The notes: generated by a model from the letters alone, not told the origin. DNA of 64,000 nucleotides from Hydrangea macrophylla (GCA_033977485.1 CM066991.1:57035350-57099349), one strand, 5' to 3'; positions 11,043 through 22,660 are shown, numbered from the stretch's first letter. Program-made: numbers and translations.

Positions 11043-11262
11043 TGCTCCTTCCTCTCTCGTACCAAAATCCTGAGCCAAGTTCTTTGGTTATGAAAGGCCG
11101 GTGCCCTTCATCCTTTTGGGTGAGTCAAATTTAGGTTTTTTGGTTCCTTAAAGACCAAGTGGCGACTCTATATCTGTTTTCAACAGACCATTTTCTTTTC
11201 CTTTTCAAAACAATCTCAAACAAATAAGAGGTGGAATTGACCGGGATTTCCGCGTGTCCACA

Positions 11263-11640
11263 GGGTCTCAACAGAAAGTTAGGGAGTGCTTTTGTGTTTG
11301 AGAAAGGTTATACTTCAAAGTCGAAAGTCAAGAAGAAAATGAAAAAGGCTCAAAAGAAGGTCATGGGTCCTCTGCCAATCCAAAGGCCAAGAGGACAACT
11401 AAAAAAGCCTAAAAGTAAAAGTTTTGTTTGCAAGCAGCCAGGACACGAGAAGAAGCAATGTCCGGTTTATCTCGCCAGACAGAACAATCAAGGTAAATCT
11501 CATTTACTAGTTGTTGAATCGTGTGTAGCAGTCCGATCTACCGGTACCTGACGTGTAGATACGGGAGCCACTGATCATGTATGCAATACTTTGCAGGGGT
11601 TCCAGGGAACCAGGTAGCTAAGTAATGGAGAGATTTATCT
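11263..11640 (+). pseudogene. Ty1/copia Gag C-terminus and protease start (truncated)
   Basis: After the Tat LTR ends, a frame resembles the C-terminus of a copia Gag: a Lys-rich stretch, then the knuckle-like CKQPGHEKKQC. The canonical first Cys pair is reduced. An in-frame TGA at 11549-11551, explained by G-to-A change of a Trp codon, is followed in the same frame by VDTGATDHVCNT, the aspartic protease active-site region. Everything N-terminal of the Lys-rich stretch, including the capsid fold, is missing because the copia sequence begins abruptly at the Tat LTR boundary. A frame opening at 11231 starts inside the Tat LTR and is not a real start. Confidence 0.7.
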
Positions 11641-11914
11641 ATATATGGGAAATTCTACGAGAGTAGCAGTAGTTGCAGTAGGAGATCTACATCTTAGTTT
11701 TGGTAGAGATGGGATTTTAATATTAAGAAATTGCCTTTTGTACCTTCTATAGAAGGAGTTTAGTTCAGTTTCTAGTTTAGTAAAGGATGGATATTCAGTT
11801 CATTTTAATAAAATAGTAGTTATTAAAGAAAATAAATATTTTATTTGTTCTAGTCAATTAATGGATGATCTTTATATTACAAATCATGTCTCTCCAATAC
11901 TGTAACTTAATGAA

Positions 11915-13030
11915 TTGAATAACACAAATAGTTTGCCATTTAAGAGAAAAGAACCTTCGAGGATGAACCAAACGCATCTTTGGCACTTACGCCTTGGTCA
12001 TATTAATTTGAAAAAGATTCAAAGACTGGTTCAAAATGGGCCATTAGGTTCATTAGAAGTGGAGGCACTTTCAGTCTGTGAATCCTGCTTGGAAGTTAAA
12101 ATGACCACGAGGTCGTTCTCGGCCAAGAGCTATAGAGCAAAAGAGCTATTGGAACTGGTTCACTCTGATTTGTGTGGTCCTATGACTGTCCAAGCAAGAG
12201 GGGATTTGAGTACTTTCATCGATGATTACTCAAGGTATGGGTACATTTATTTGATGTGGCGTAAGTCTGAATGCTTTAAGAAATTCAAAAATTTCAAGGC
12301 TAAAAGGAAGAAGCATCTAGGTAAATGTATTAAGACACTACGATCTAATCATGGTGTAGAGTACCTCTTGGGAAAGTTTAGGGAATACTTATTGGAGCAA
12401 GGGATTACATCCCAGTTGTTTGCATCCCGTATGCCTCAGCATAATGGTGTAGCAGAAAGAATGAACAGGACTCTCATGGATATGGTAAGATCTATGATGA
12501 GTTATTCGGATTTACCAATTTCTTTTTGGGGACACGCATTAGAGACAACTGCATACATTCTAAACTTGGTACCATCTAAGTCAGTACCTACTACTCCCAC
12601 GGAATTGTGAACTGGGCAAAAGCCTAGTTTGCGGCATGTTCAGATCTGGGGTAGTCCAGTACATGTGTTGAAAGAGAACGCAGAAAAGTTGGAATCGAGA
12701 ACAAAAGCATGTTTCTTTGTTGGGTATCCAAGAGGAACTAAAAGTGGTCTGTTTTATAGTCCTAAGGATCGGAAGGTTATTGTTAGAACCAATGCCACAT
12801 TCGTAGAAGAGGACTATGTTATGGACCACAAGCCCAAAAGCCGTATTGTTCTAGAGGAAATGAGAGGAGAGATATTGACACAGACTTCTTTGATACCATC
12901 GGTACGAGAAGAAATACCACAAGAAAGAGTTATCGATATTCCATTACCACATTGTAGTGGGAGGATTACCGAAAGTCGTGTAGATCCCGAACCAACCATT
13001 AACACGCAGGTTCTCGAACTAGTATAGCGT
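11915..13030 (+). pseudogene. Ty1/copia integrase (decayed)
   Basis: The frame from 11915 shows the GAG-pre-integrase zinc region (LWHLRLGH, then CESC) and the integrase core. The first catalytic Asp is in HSDLCGPM, the catalytic Glu in GVAERMNRTL. The position of the second catalytic Asp reads RSNHGVEY, so Asn replaces it. A TGA at 12608-12610, explained by G-to-A change in a Trp codon (..TEL*TGQKPS), separates the core from the C-terminal part, whose frame goes on to 13024-13026. Integrase joins retroelement cDNA to chromosomal DNA; this copy cannot be active. Confidence 0.85.
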
Positions 13031-13089
13031 GCAGATAATGGTGTATTAGTTTCGAAATCTTCACAACGAAATATCAGTGATACACAGAC

Positions 13090-14300
13090 ATGGGTTGTGC
13101 CTCATCGCAGTGGGAGGGTTATTATTCAACCTAACTGGTATATGTTCTTGGGAGAGTCTTATGACCGGGTCCCTGATGAACAAGGAACCAATCCTTGTAA
13201 CTACAATGAAGCACTCCAAGATAAAGATGCAGATCTTTGGCAAAAGGCTATGATGTCTGAAATGGAGTCTGTATACTCCAATTAAGTCTGGGATCTTGTA
13301 GAACTACCAATGAAATAAAATCCATTGGATGCAAGTAGATCTATAAGAAGAAGAGAGGAGCAGACGGTAAGGTGGAAACCTTTAAAGCAAGGCTTGTTGC
13401 GAAAGGGTTCACTCAAAAAGAAGGAATCGATTATGAGGAAACTTTTTCGTCGGAGGCCATGCCAAAATCTATCCAGATTCTCTTATCCATTACTACATAT
13501 TTCGATTATGAAATTTGGGAATTGGATGTCAAGATGGCATTTCTTAATGGGAATCTTGACGAGTGCATCTATATGGTGCTACCAGATGGGTTCATCACGA
13601 AGGGCCAAGAACACATGTTGTGCAAGCTTAAGAAGTCAATTTATGGACTTAAGCAGGCATCTAGGTCTTGGAATATCTGCTTTGATCAAGCAATCAAGTC
13701 TTTTGGTTTTGATCAATGTACGGATGAATCCTGTATGTACAAGAAATATGATGGAAGCATGGTGGTGTTCTTAGTACCATATGTGGATGATATCTTGCTA
13801 ATCAAAAACGATGTGGGGGTATTATCTTCTGTAAGGGTATGGCTATCCAGTCAATTTGATATGAAGGACTTGGGAGAAGAAGGTCACATCCTAGGGATCA
13901 AGCTTATGCGAGATCGCAAGAATAGGATGTTGGGCTTGTCACAAGGTACTTATATCGACAATATTCTTGCTAGGATTAGCATGCAAGATTCCAAGAAGGG
14001 ATTCCTTCCCTTCAGATATGGAATTACTCTATCTAAGGATCAGTGTTCTAAGACACTTGATGAGATAGAGAAGATGAAGACAGTTCCTTATACCTCGCCA
14101 GTAGGAAGCCTAATGTATGCTATGCTATGTACTAAACCTGACATCTGCTTTGTTATTGGCATGGTTAGTAGATATCAGTCTAATCCAGGGCAAGAAACAT
14201 TGAACTGCAGTGAAGAATATTCTCAAGTACCTAAAAAGGACTCAAGACTATATGTTAGTTTACCAAGCAGACAGTCTTGTACCCATTGGGTACACAGATT
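13090..14300 (+). pseudogene. Ty1/copia reverse transcriptase (decayed)
   Basis: Pieces in two frames cover a copia RT. 13097-13285 holds the linker ending at a TAA (13283, from CAA). 13372-14304 carries FKARLVAKGFTQKEG, WELDVKMAFLNG, SIYGLKQASRSWN and the catalytic YVDDILL (about 13780-13800), then VGSLMYAMLCTKPDI. A frameshift near 13325-13372 and another after about 14190 break the reading frame. RT copies retroelement RNA into DNA; copia order is integrase before RT, as seen here. Confidence 0.88.
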
Positions 14301-14771
14301 CTAATTTTATGTCAGATAGGGATTCCAAAAGGTCTACCTCAGGATATGTGTTTACCCTAGGAGGTGGAGCCATTAGTTAGAGGAGTATCAAGCAGTCATA
14401 TATTGCTGATTCCACCATGGAAGCCGAGTATGTGGCTGCTTCGAAAGCCGTTAAGGAGGTCGTTTGGCTCAAAAACTTCCTTATGGATCTATGAGTATTA
14501 CTTGCAGTACAATCAGCTATTACCCTTTATTGCGATAATCGCCAAGCGGTTGCTAACTCAAAGGAACCTAGGGCCCATAAGAAGAGAAAACACGTTGAGC
14601 GTAAGTATCACCTGATACGAAAGATTGCGCAAAGAGGTGATGTTGAAGTGACCAAGATAGCATCAGTAAATAACCTGGCAGATCCTTTCACCAAGAGCTT
14701 ATTAGCCAAGACTTTTGATAGTCACGTAGAAGGGATAGGAGTGAGGTGTGTCGCATCATGGCTTTGAGTCT
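14300..14771 (+). pseudogene. Ty1/copia RNase H (decayed)
   Basis: Discontinuous frames give TDSNFMSDRDSKRSTSGYVF, then TMEAEYVAASKA, CDNRQAVANS and ERKYHLIRK, the motifs of copia RNase H, interrupted by stops and frameshifts. It ends shortly before the polypurine tract. Confidence 0.8.
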
Positions 14772-14782
14772 AAGTGGGAGAT
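14772..14782 (+). other. Copia polypurine tract
   Basis: AAGTGGGAGAT lies directly before TGTTAGGGAT, the start of the 3' LTR. Confidence 0.8.
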
Positions 14783-16075
14783 TGTTAGGGATATATACTA
14801 AAAGCCATGCTTTATGTAGTTAATTTATTATTCATTTAATAAAATCAATTATTCCATTTTTATGAGAATCTATGTGGGCAATGTTTGTATCATGTTATTT
14901 ATTTAATATTATGCATGTGTGTCTCTCATTCTACATAGTAGGTGGTTTGGTGTGTATAGTTGGGCTTAAACACAGAAGATCAGACCATCAGATATTGTAG
15001 AATATAAGATTTTGGTTTACAGTCTTAGATGGGATTGGACACACTATCGGTAGGATTGCAGCATGGTGTTGTAGTAGGTTTGTCTTGACTACAGGAAATG
15101 GTATAGTTTCACCTCACTATGCTGGTACACTTTGTGTATTAAACGGGACCGACTTGGAGTAATTATCTTTATACTGACTTATAAGATAATTAATACCCCA
15201 TGGCTATTATGAGTGCTTATGCTCTAAATCCTAAGTTAATTTGTAGACACGTTCATTTGATATCCTTAAAAGGGTGAGATCCTTAAATGGGTCAATATCT
15301 CATTGGATTGGGTGACAATATTGATTGTGTGGTGGATATAAATTAATGATGGAATCTATGTCTCAATTTTGGGATTGATGATATCCCCTTGAGAAAGCTT
15401 ATAAGTTTTGAGTATGTCAAACCCTGCAGGTGGATTTTGTATCCGACATATCAGATAAGTTAAGTAGAGGATCTCAAGGAATTTTAAGAGATTAATTAAA
15501 TATAATTGTCAGTAATTGTATTTAATTAATGGATATCTGTAATCTTAACATGGGGAGATAATAAGTATTTAATAACATGGAGCTCGAAATATATTTTTGA
15601 CATAAGGGTAGGAGTGAAATTATAATTCTGTAGTGGTATGAATTATAATTTATGGAAATAGGAATCTGATTCAGTTCGAATTAGGGTTTCCTAATTCCAT
15701 AAGAAAGCCTATTCCTTACTGACTTCTTATGGTCCCTATCATAGCCTATATATATATGCTGCTTTGGCTCCCTTCTCAGTTTGTTTTTTTTCCATCTAGA
15801 GTATTATAACTCGAAATAGAAAAGAGATCGTAAAAGAGAGAGCAAAAAACTAAAAGGATTTCGAAAGAGCCCACACTCAATTCGATATTCTGGCAGCAGA
15901 GGAATACGGTAGAAGATCGTGGGCTGTTATCGAGCTCGTGTTCTCGATTCGTCTACTACAGCAATCTGTTTTTACAATTCAAGATAACCCTAGTTTCGCC
16001 CTTGTAGGGTTACTATAGATTTCACAAAAAATTTTGCAGTACCAACTTATACGTACTGTCAACGGATTCTGGGAA
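14783..16075 (+). mobile_element. 3' LTR of the Ty1/copia element, last ~15 nt missing
   Basis: It starts TGTTAGGGATATATACTA and matches a complete solo LTR of the same family at 27784-29099 along its length up to GATTCTGGGAA near 16075. The solo copy continues to CCTAACA, but here the sequence switches to chromovirus protease coding sequence. The LTR is therefore a few bases short at its 3' end and joined directly to another element. A TATA-like CTATATATATAT occurs near 15748. Confidence 0.82.
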
Positions 16076-16315
16076 CGTGATGGAAATCTTCTAGCAGACT
16101 TAGTAGTTCTGTCGATATCAGAGTTCGACATTATCCTAGGGATGGATTGCTTGACTACGTATGAGGCCAATTTGGACTGCCCTACTAGGACGATTATATT
16201 TTCGATACCAAGACGACCGACGACTAGATTTCAGTGTCAGTCAACGAGTGATATGTTCTTGACAAGTGGTTTAGCTACAATCAGGAGTACGAGTACAGAA
16301 CTAATGATAGAATAG
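16076..16315 (+). pseudogene. Tekay-like chromovirus protease remnant
   Basis: Translation gives LLADLVVLSISEFDIILGMD, CLTTYEANLDC and TRTIIFSIP, which is the C-terminal half of the aspartic protease of a Ty3 chromovirus. The active-site half is absent because the sequence starts at a junction with the copia LTR. It is followed by RT of the same element. Confidence 0.75.
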
Positions 16316-16419
16316 ATTCCTACCATGCAAGACGTTTTAGGAGTTATATTAAAGGACTTCCATCAAAAAGAGAAATAGACTTCTGTGTGGAACTAGTACA
16401 TTGAACGTTGCCAATATCT

Positions 16420-17207
16420 AAGACTCCATATAGGATGACGCCGACTAAGATGTTGGAATTGAAGAATTGCGTTCAGGAACTTGAAGATTTAGGTTTTGTA
16501 CATTCGAGCATGTCATCTTGGGGAGCACCAATTTTGTTTGTGAAGAAGGACGGAACACTTTGACTCTGCATAGGCTACAGGGAGTTGAACAAGGTTACGA
16601 TCAAGAATAGATATCCACTTCCTCGGATAGATGACCTATTTGACCAGTTACAAGGATCAAGGATCTTTTCAAAGATCGATCTACGTTCGGGATATCATCA
16701 ATTGTTAGTTCAACAGGAGGATGTATCGAAGACTGCATTCTAGACAAGATATGGGCATTATGAGTTTCTAGTTATGCCTTTTGGATTGACAAATGCCCCA
16801 GCAGTGTTCATGGACTTAATGAATAGAGTATTCAGACCATATCTAGATAAATTCATTATAGTATTCATCGATGACATCTTGATCTACTCAAAGATGGAGC
16901 AAGATCACAAGGAGCATTTACAGATTGCCTTACAGACGCTTCAAGATAGTAAGTTGTATGCTAAGTTCAGTAAGTGTGAGTTTTGGCTACAGGAGTTCAA
17001 ATTCTTGGGACATGTTATATCTGAAGATGGTATCTCTGTGGACTCATCTAAGATCCATGCAATCTTAAACTGGAACAGACCAACCAATACGATGGAAGTT
17101 AAAAGTTTTCTTGGTCTAGCAGGATATTACAGGAGATTCGTAGAAGGATTTTCCAAGATAGCAGGACCTTTGATGAATTTGAAAAGAAAGGAGATGAAGT
17201 ATGAATG
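16420..17207 (+). pseudogene. Chromovirus reverse transcriptase (stops in frame)
   Basis: The frame shows the RT fingers and palm: [62 protein letters not shown], then [20 protein letters not shown] and the catalytic FIDDILIYS near 16865, ending in the connection domain. In-frame TGA at 16561 and TAG at 16741 interrupt it; both sit at Arg positions of the family. The segment from 16774 is open for 144 codons. The order RT before integrase identifies Ty3/gypsy. Confidence 0.88.
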
Positions 17208-17735
17208 AACAGACAAGCATGAGGGGGTGCATTTTAGGAGTTAAAAGAAAGATTGACTTCTGCACCAGTACTCGTGATACTAAGAGTGGAGAAAGATATG
17301 TGAGTTACAGTGATGCATCGTACCAAGGACTTGGATGTGTGCTTATGCAAGATGGGAATTTCATTACATATGGATCAAGATAGTTGAAGGTACATGAGAA
17401 GAACTATCCAATGCATAATCTGGAATTAGCAGCAATAGTTGAAGATTTGGAGACACTATCTCTATAGAGAAACGTTTGATCTGTATTCCAATCATAAGAG
17501 CTTAAAGTATTTGTTCTCTCAGAAGGAGTTGAACATGCAACAACGAAGATGGATGGAATTACACAAAGACTATGACTTTTCGTTGCAATACCATCCAGGT
17601 AAAGCAAATATTGTAGCAGATGCTTTGACTCGTAATCCTCGACTAGTAATAGCTGCATTATTCATTCAAGAATGGAGAGCATTGGAAGTTTTAGCTGAAT
17701 TTGACCTTCAACATGTGGAACCAATGGAAAGATAA
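17208..17735 (+). pseudogene. Chromovirus RNase H (decayed)
   Basis: Frames with shifts give VTYSDAS-like YSDASYQGLGCVLMQDG, then [20 protein letters not shown] and [20 protein letters not shown] followed by [10 protein letters not shown]. These are RNase H motifs of Ty3 elements. Several stops and at least two frameshifts make it non-functional. Confidence 0.82.
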
Positions 17736-17919
17736 CATTTTGGATGCCTTGTGATACAACCAACTTTGATCAGCCGTATCATAGAAGTGCAGCAGACGAA
17801 GGAGGATTTAAAATTATGGTTCACTAAGATGTCAGCAAAGGAACCAGAGGTCTGGAGTGTGAGTACAAACGGAGCTTTACGATGTAAAGGTAGACTTTGT
17901 GTACCCGACGAAGAAAATC

Positions 17920-18823
17920 TCTGAAAAAAAATATTAGATGAAGCACATAAGTCATAGATGACGATTCATCAGGGAGGTACGAAGATATACAAGGATTTGA
18001 AGAGGAATTTATGGTGGGAAGGAATAAAGCGAAAAGAGGCTGGTATATAGCCCAATGTATTACTTGTAAGCAAGTGAAGGCAAAACATCAAAAAACCACC
18101 AGGACTATTACAGCCGTTACCGATTTCCCAATAGAAATGGGAACATATAACTATGGATTTCATGGTAGGATTATCGAAGTCACAGCAGAATCACGATGCC
18201 ATTTGGGTAATCGTGGATCGACTTACAAAGACAGCACATTTTATCGCCTACAGTATGAAGTATCCAGTGGAGGTTTTGAGCCAGGTGTATCTACAGCATG
18301 TTGTACGGTTACACGGTGTACCTATTTCTATTGTGTCAGATCGAGACTCGCGCTTTACTGCAGAATTTTGGAAGAGTCTCTAAACAATAATGGGAACAAC
18401 ATTGAACTTGAGTTCAACTTTTCATCTGTAGACTGATGGACAAACTGAACGAGTTAATCAAGTGATGAAGGATATGCTATGCACTTGCGTTATTGATTTT
18501 GAGTGTTCTTAGGAGGCACACCTACTGTTAATCGAGTTCGCCTATAACAACAACTACCATACGAGTATAGGGATGACGCCGTTTGAAGCTTTGTACAGAA
18601 GACCTTGCTAATCGCCGCTATGTTGGGTCAAAGTCAGAGATACTCAATTTCTTGGGCCAGAGATGGTACGAGAAACCAGCGAGAAGATTCAGATTGTACG
18701 TGAGAAGATGAGTACAACTCAGACCCGACACAAGAGCTATGATGACAAGCGACGCAAAGACTTGGAGTTCATAGTTGGAGAGCATGTGCTAGTCAAGGTT
18801 TCACCTATTCGAGGGATCGTCAG
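17920..18823 (+). pseudogene. Chromovirus integrase, cut off by the Athila insertion
   Basis: An H2C2-like segment (HQGGTKIYKDLKRNLWW) is followed by the core with ITMDFMVGLSKS (first Asp), IVSDRDSRFTAEFW (second Asp) and TDGQTERVNQ (Glu). The C-terminal part with KSYDDKRRKDLEF and LVKVSPIRGIVR stops at about 18823, where Athila LTR sequence begins. About 40 residues that normally precede the chromodomain are missing; coding resumes at 30717. Frameshifts and stops occur throughout. Confidence 0.85.
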
Positions 18824-19255
18824 AATTGCGCGAGGGGGCCGCTCCAGCGAGATGCCTTTTTTTAATTTTTTCCAGATTTTCTCAACTTCGCACTCCAATT
18901 GTAGAATTGCGATAACTTTTGACTCGGACCTCATATAATTCACCATTTGCGACCACGCGTCCGTAACTCGAATTTCTACATTTCATATTTCTGGAGAAAT
19001 TTCTTAAATTCAAAGCTTTCATTGTCAAAAATGCGATTTATCGAACTTGCTACTACATTCAGCTTTCACCGGAATCACCTTTTGAGCCCAGAATATCTTC
19101 TAAAACCACTAATCATTGAATTTTAGTACATTTTCAATTTAAAGCTCCAAAATCTACAAAATATAGAATACTTATAAAAAAACTAATAACTAAATGAAAT
19201 GGGCTAACAAAGCGTAGATTTAGGATTATAAATGGGAAATATTCGTGGCCGATCA
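18824..19255 (-). mobile_element. Athila-like 3' LTR, truncated
   Basis: Matches the inner part of the LTR at 29231-30716, from GCTCCAGCGAGATGCC through CTCGGACCTCA to the terminus GATCA at 19255. About 1.05 kb of the LTR, corresponding to its 3' part on the minus strand, is absent at the chromovirus junction. Confidence 0.8.
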
Positions 19256-19268
19256 CACCTCCAAACCT
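19256..19268 (-). other. Athila-like polypurine tract
   Basis: On the minus strand AGGTTTGGAGGTG precedes TGATCGGCCACG. It follows GCTTGAGGACTAGCAAAG, a motif often found just upstream of LTRs in plant Athila-type elements. Confidence 0.75.
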
Positions 19269-22080
19269 ACACTTTGCTAGTCCTCAAGCAAAGAAAAACA
19301 TAAAAATAAATATTGCTATACTTAAAAATCCTAACTTACTATTTAGCATACGAGTGAAATATCATGAGGGTTCTCGTCGAATAAGACACCTACAACCATG
19401 TTTATTTCATTATGCATTTAGAAAGTTTTATGAAAAATGAAAACTATAGCATTCAATACTCCTTATTATACAACAATGATTTGAAATAGAATAACGAACA
19501 AGAAGAAACAGAACCAAATGTCCACCTACGTCATGAAAAACAATCCCAAGCATATGCATCCTATAAATCAATAGAGTTTCTCATAAAATTGCACGTGTGT
19601 GATGTGGTAGTCAAATGAACACGCACATGTCATGAACTTGGAATATAAATAGGATAACCATTCAACTATGCTTCGACTACGAATCTCACAATGTTAATTA
19701 CACTCTCAAATGAAATGTTCAGAACATGTGAAATCTCTTTAATATATGGGAGCAAAAGAAATATGTTTTCAAAACAAAAAACGCTCACATATGACTCGAA
19801 AAAGATGCATGACATGAAAGAATGGTAGTCTCCTGGATAGGATGCTAACAGTCAAGAAAAATTAATCATTACCATGTTTTAATCCCCCTCCCATCCATGT
19901 TTCTAGGACAAAATAGGACTTTTTCAAAGGTTGTAACGTGGCTCAGGTAATGAAAAAGAATAGAACGGATTCATCAAGTAATCTTCAAAATAGCATTGTA
20001 AGGCATATTCAATTTATTTCATCATCTCTTCTACCAACTTTCATCCTTTCATTCTCTTCTTTTCATATTTTTTTAATCTTTCAACTTCTTTTCTTTCTTT
20101 TCTTCTTTCAACCCTTTTTTTTTTCTTTTCGTTGTTTTTGAAACGAATATTCATTCAATACCAAGGCAACTACCCCAAACATCATCTTGTTTTCTTCTTC
20201 TTCTCAATCGACACACCGCCTTATCACCACTAAAAGTTGACGAATCTCTCAGTGATGAAATCCAAGTTGGTCAAGTTGGAGCAAAAAAAAGGATAATGGT
20301 GATTAAAGATAAAGGGCATTTTAATAGCTCAAAGGGGCGAACTAAGGAAATTTTTATCATTTAACAGGATAGGTAAACAAAGAGGGCCTACCATCATCTC
20401 CTATGGTCATATGGTTCTTCAACGTTTGCAACAGAAGATTATTTTGCATGGTAACAAATATTTTAATTGACTATCAACCAAAACAAGAATAATGAGACTA
20501 AACAACAAGTTCATGCACTATTTTAATGAAATTCAACAAACACAAAATGTATTTATAACCCTCTAAAAAGAAAAGATATGCTCAAAAGCTCACCGGGTTT
20601 AGTCTCCACACTCTGTGTTATCTAGAAATCTGAATCATATTATAGTTCACATCAAACATGTATTCAAGCGACTACGTGTAGTGCATAGGTTTGTGTTCAA
20701 ATCTATGATATAAAACTACAATTCAAACGATACATAACCTAAAACGTCACATCATGACTTCGACAAATGTTTAACCACAACTTCCCTTGTTTACCATTCT
20801 ATAACAATCCAAGTTACATAACAAGAAGTATTGACTTGAGATTGCAAAAATGTCGGTAACAACGTTTATTTAAGCACAGTATCAAAATTTTTTGAAAAAT
20901 CAGTGCATAATAATGTGCATGTAAGTGCATACCTCTAAACCTAAACCTTTCATTATCCCCAATAAAACAATAAAACAAAATAAAGGAGAGTACATAAGGA
21001 AGGAATGATATTACCTCGATCTCAGCAATCACAAACCAGGTAAACGTATATAAATATGGTGATAAAGGAAAATAAACAAACAATATAACAACAATATGTG
21101 ATAGAAGTATAAATATGTAATGCAGACCATGGTGTACTTGTTGAGAAACTAAACTAAAATCAAAAGACTCAACGAAAATAAAAAAAGATTAAGCACAAAT
21201 GGAACTATCAAAACAAAGAAGGACTCGATCTAAAAGGGACCTAAGAAAGCAAACAGAAAGGAGAAAAAAACACATATGTAAGGGTTGGGAGTGAGAAGAA
21301 GAGAACAAAAGAGAAAAATGCAAACAAAAAACCCCTTCGCGCGAGAGACCCATCGCGCGCGCGATTCCTCCGCGAGGTAAGACTGAGGTTTGTTGTCAAG
21401 GTTCATAAGAAAAATTTAAGGCAAATACTATCGTGAGTGGGCCGCGCGAGCGACAAGCCCTCATGCGTGCAATTCAAAGCGCGACCATAGACTGATGGCA
21501 AAAATAATGAAGTATAAAAAAATTTTCTAAGGCAAAAACTCGCGCGAGCGGGCTGCACGAGCGAGCCGCGCGTGCGACATGTCCTCTTTCTCTTTTCTCT
21601 TCCTTTCAATGTGAATAAGTTCAAAATAAATTGACCTCGAACCCCAAACCTATCTAGAATGACCAAAACTGACCCAAAACGACCAAAGAGTGTACAAAAA
21701 TGAGAAAACGGAATGATAAAAGCTTGGGTTGCCTCCTAAGAACTGCTATCTTTTATGTCTTCAACTAGACCATTCTAGCTCAAGAATCATGGAGGTCGAA
21801 ACTCAGACATTGTAGCCTTGAAGACATTAGGGATACTCCGGTTGAAAACAGAAATAATGTCGTTATTTGTTAACTCATTCGACGGTTCCTCTTTTTTGGT
21901 TTCAAATCAATTCTTGACCTTTTGAGTAAATCTTTCATTAGGATTTGGTTTGTTAGGGTCCCTTTCATTAAGGTTCATTTGTGCACTACACACTATATAG
22001 TTTTCCTTCCTTAAGTCTTCTTGTCTATTAAGTTCTTTAGCATGCCTAAACTCACTTTCTGCTACATATGGGTAATCATC
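19269..22080 (-). other. Non-coding 3' region of the Athila-like element
   Basis: No RT, integrase or envelope-like frame is supported. On the minus strand TTAGGAGGCAACCCAAG (near 21735) follows the gag-pro region, a motif I associate with Athila-type elements. A T/C-rich low-complexity tract occupies about 20035-20140. A CG-rich word cluster lies at 21325-21595. Confidence 0.5.
21325..21595. repeat. CG-rich words (GCGCGAGCG) in the Athila 3' region
   Basis: In AT-rich surroundings, CTTCGCGCGAGAG, ATCGCGCGCGCGAT, GCCGCGCGAGCGAC and CTCGCGCGAGCGGG occur within about 270 bp. The core CTCGCGCGAG is a perfect 10-bp palindrome. The same words occur in the Athila LTR and in the insertion at 22667-25660. 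Confidence 0.7.
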
Positions 22081-22660
22081 ATTATTTGTGAGGTTGATCA
22101 ATAGCATTAAAAACGTTTAATTTTAGGTTCATGTTCCCAAGCAACACATTCATTACCCCCATTCGACAGTTGATACGTGCATTAGCAATTGCTAAGAATG
22201 GACGACCAAGAATGACAAGAGTGTGTTTCTTAGCATCTAGCACAGGTTCAGTGTCAAGGACCATGAAATCGACAGGATAGTAACATTTGTCGACTTTAAC
22301 TAGGAAGTCTTCGATGATCCCTCTAGGGATTTTTATGGAACGATCCGTTAATTGTATGGTGGTGGCTGTGGATTTAAGTTTACCTAATCCTAATTATTTG
22401 TAAACCATGTAAGGTAAGAGATTGACACTTGCACCTAAGTTAAGGAGAGCCCGATGAATGATAGTGTCACCTATGACACATGAAATCATCGGTGTACCTG
22501 GATCCTTATACTTTAGAGGAGCATGTTGGAAGATTGAACTTACTTTTTCCGTGAGAAAGACCTTTTTCGGAGTATGACTGCGTAACTTGTACTTTTGAGT
22601 ACATAGGTCTTTAAGACATTTAGCATAAGCGGGAATTTGTTTAATAGCGTCGAGGAATGG
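22081..22660 (-). pseudogene. Athila-like protease (retropepsin), catalytic Asp lost
   Basis: The minus-strand frame reads IPAYAKCLKDL, the conserved segment before the protease, then ALLNLGASVNLLPY, RSIKIPRGIIEDFLVKVD and ILGRPFLAIANARI. The active-site motif is normally D-L-G-A-S; here Asn replaces Asp, consistent with one G-to-A change. A TAA near 22397-22399, from a Gln codon, interrupts the frame. The upstream part continues at 25690 across a 3-kb insertion. Protease would cut the Gag polyprotein; this copy is dead. Confidence 0.82.

Larger units (their letters stand above)
8061..11262 (+). mobile_element. 3' LTR of the Tat/Ogre-like Ty3 retrotransposon (3.2 kb)
   Basis: The LTR starts TGTAGACACCCC after a polypurine tract and ends CGTGTCCACA; the ends form a short imperfect inverted repeat. 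A TATA box lies near 9050 and an AATAAA near 11037. TGGCGACTC (11160-11168), which resembles a tRNA-primer site, lies about 100 bp inside the 3' end rather than outside it; a second LTR of the same type ending at 39380 has the same arrangement. The 5' LTR and target duplication partner must lie left of the window if they survive. The next base begins a truncated copia gag, so the Tat element probably landed in that copia element. Confidence 0.78.

Noticed and set aside
11231..11551. Frame starting at an ATG inside the Tat LTR and running into copia gag
   Set aside because: The first ten codons belong to the LTR; the frame is a fortuitous fusion at the element boundary.
19938..20141. Open frame in T/C-rich DNA of the Athila 3' region as an envelope-like gene
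   Set aside because: Composition alone (Phe/Ser-rich) explains the hydrophobicity; no conserved motif.
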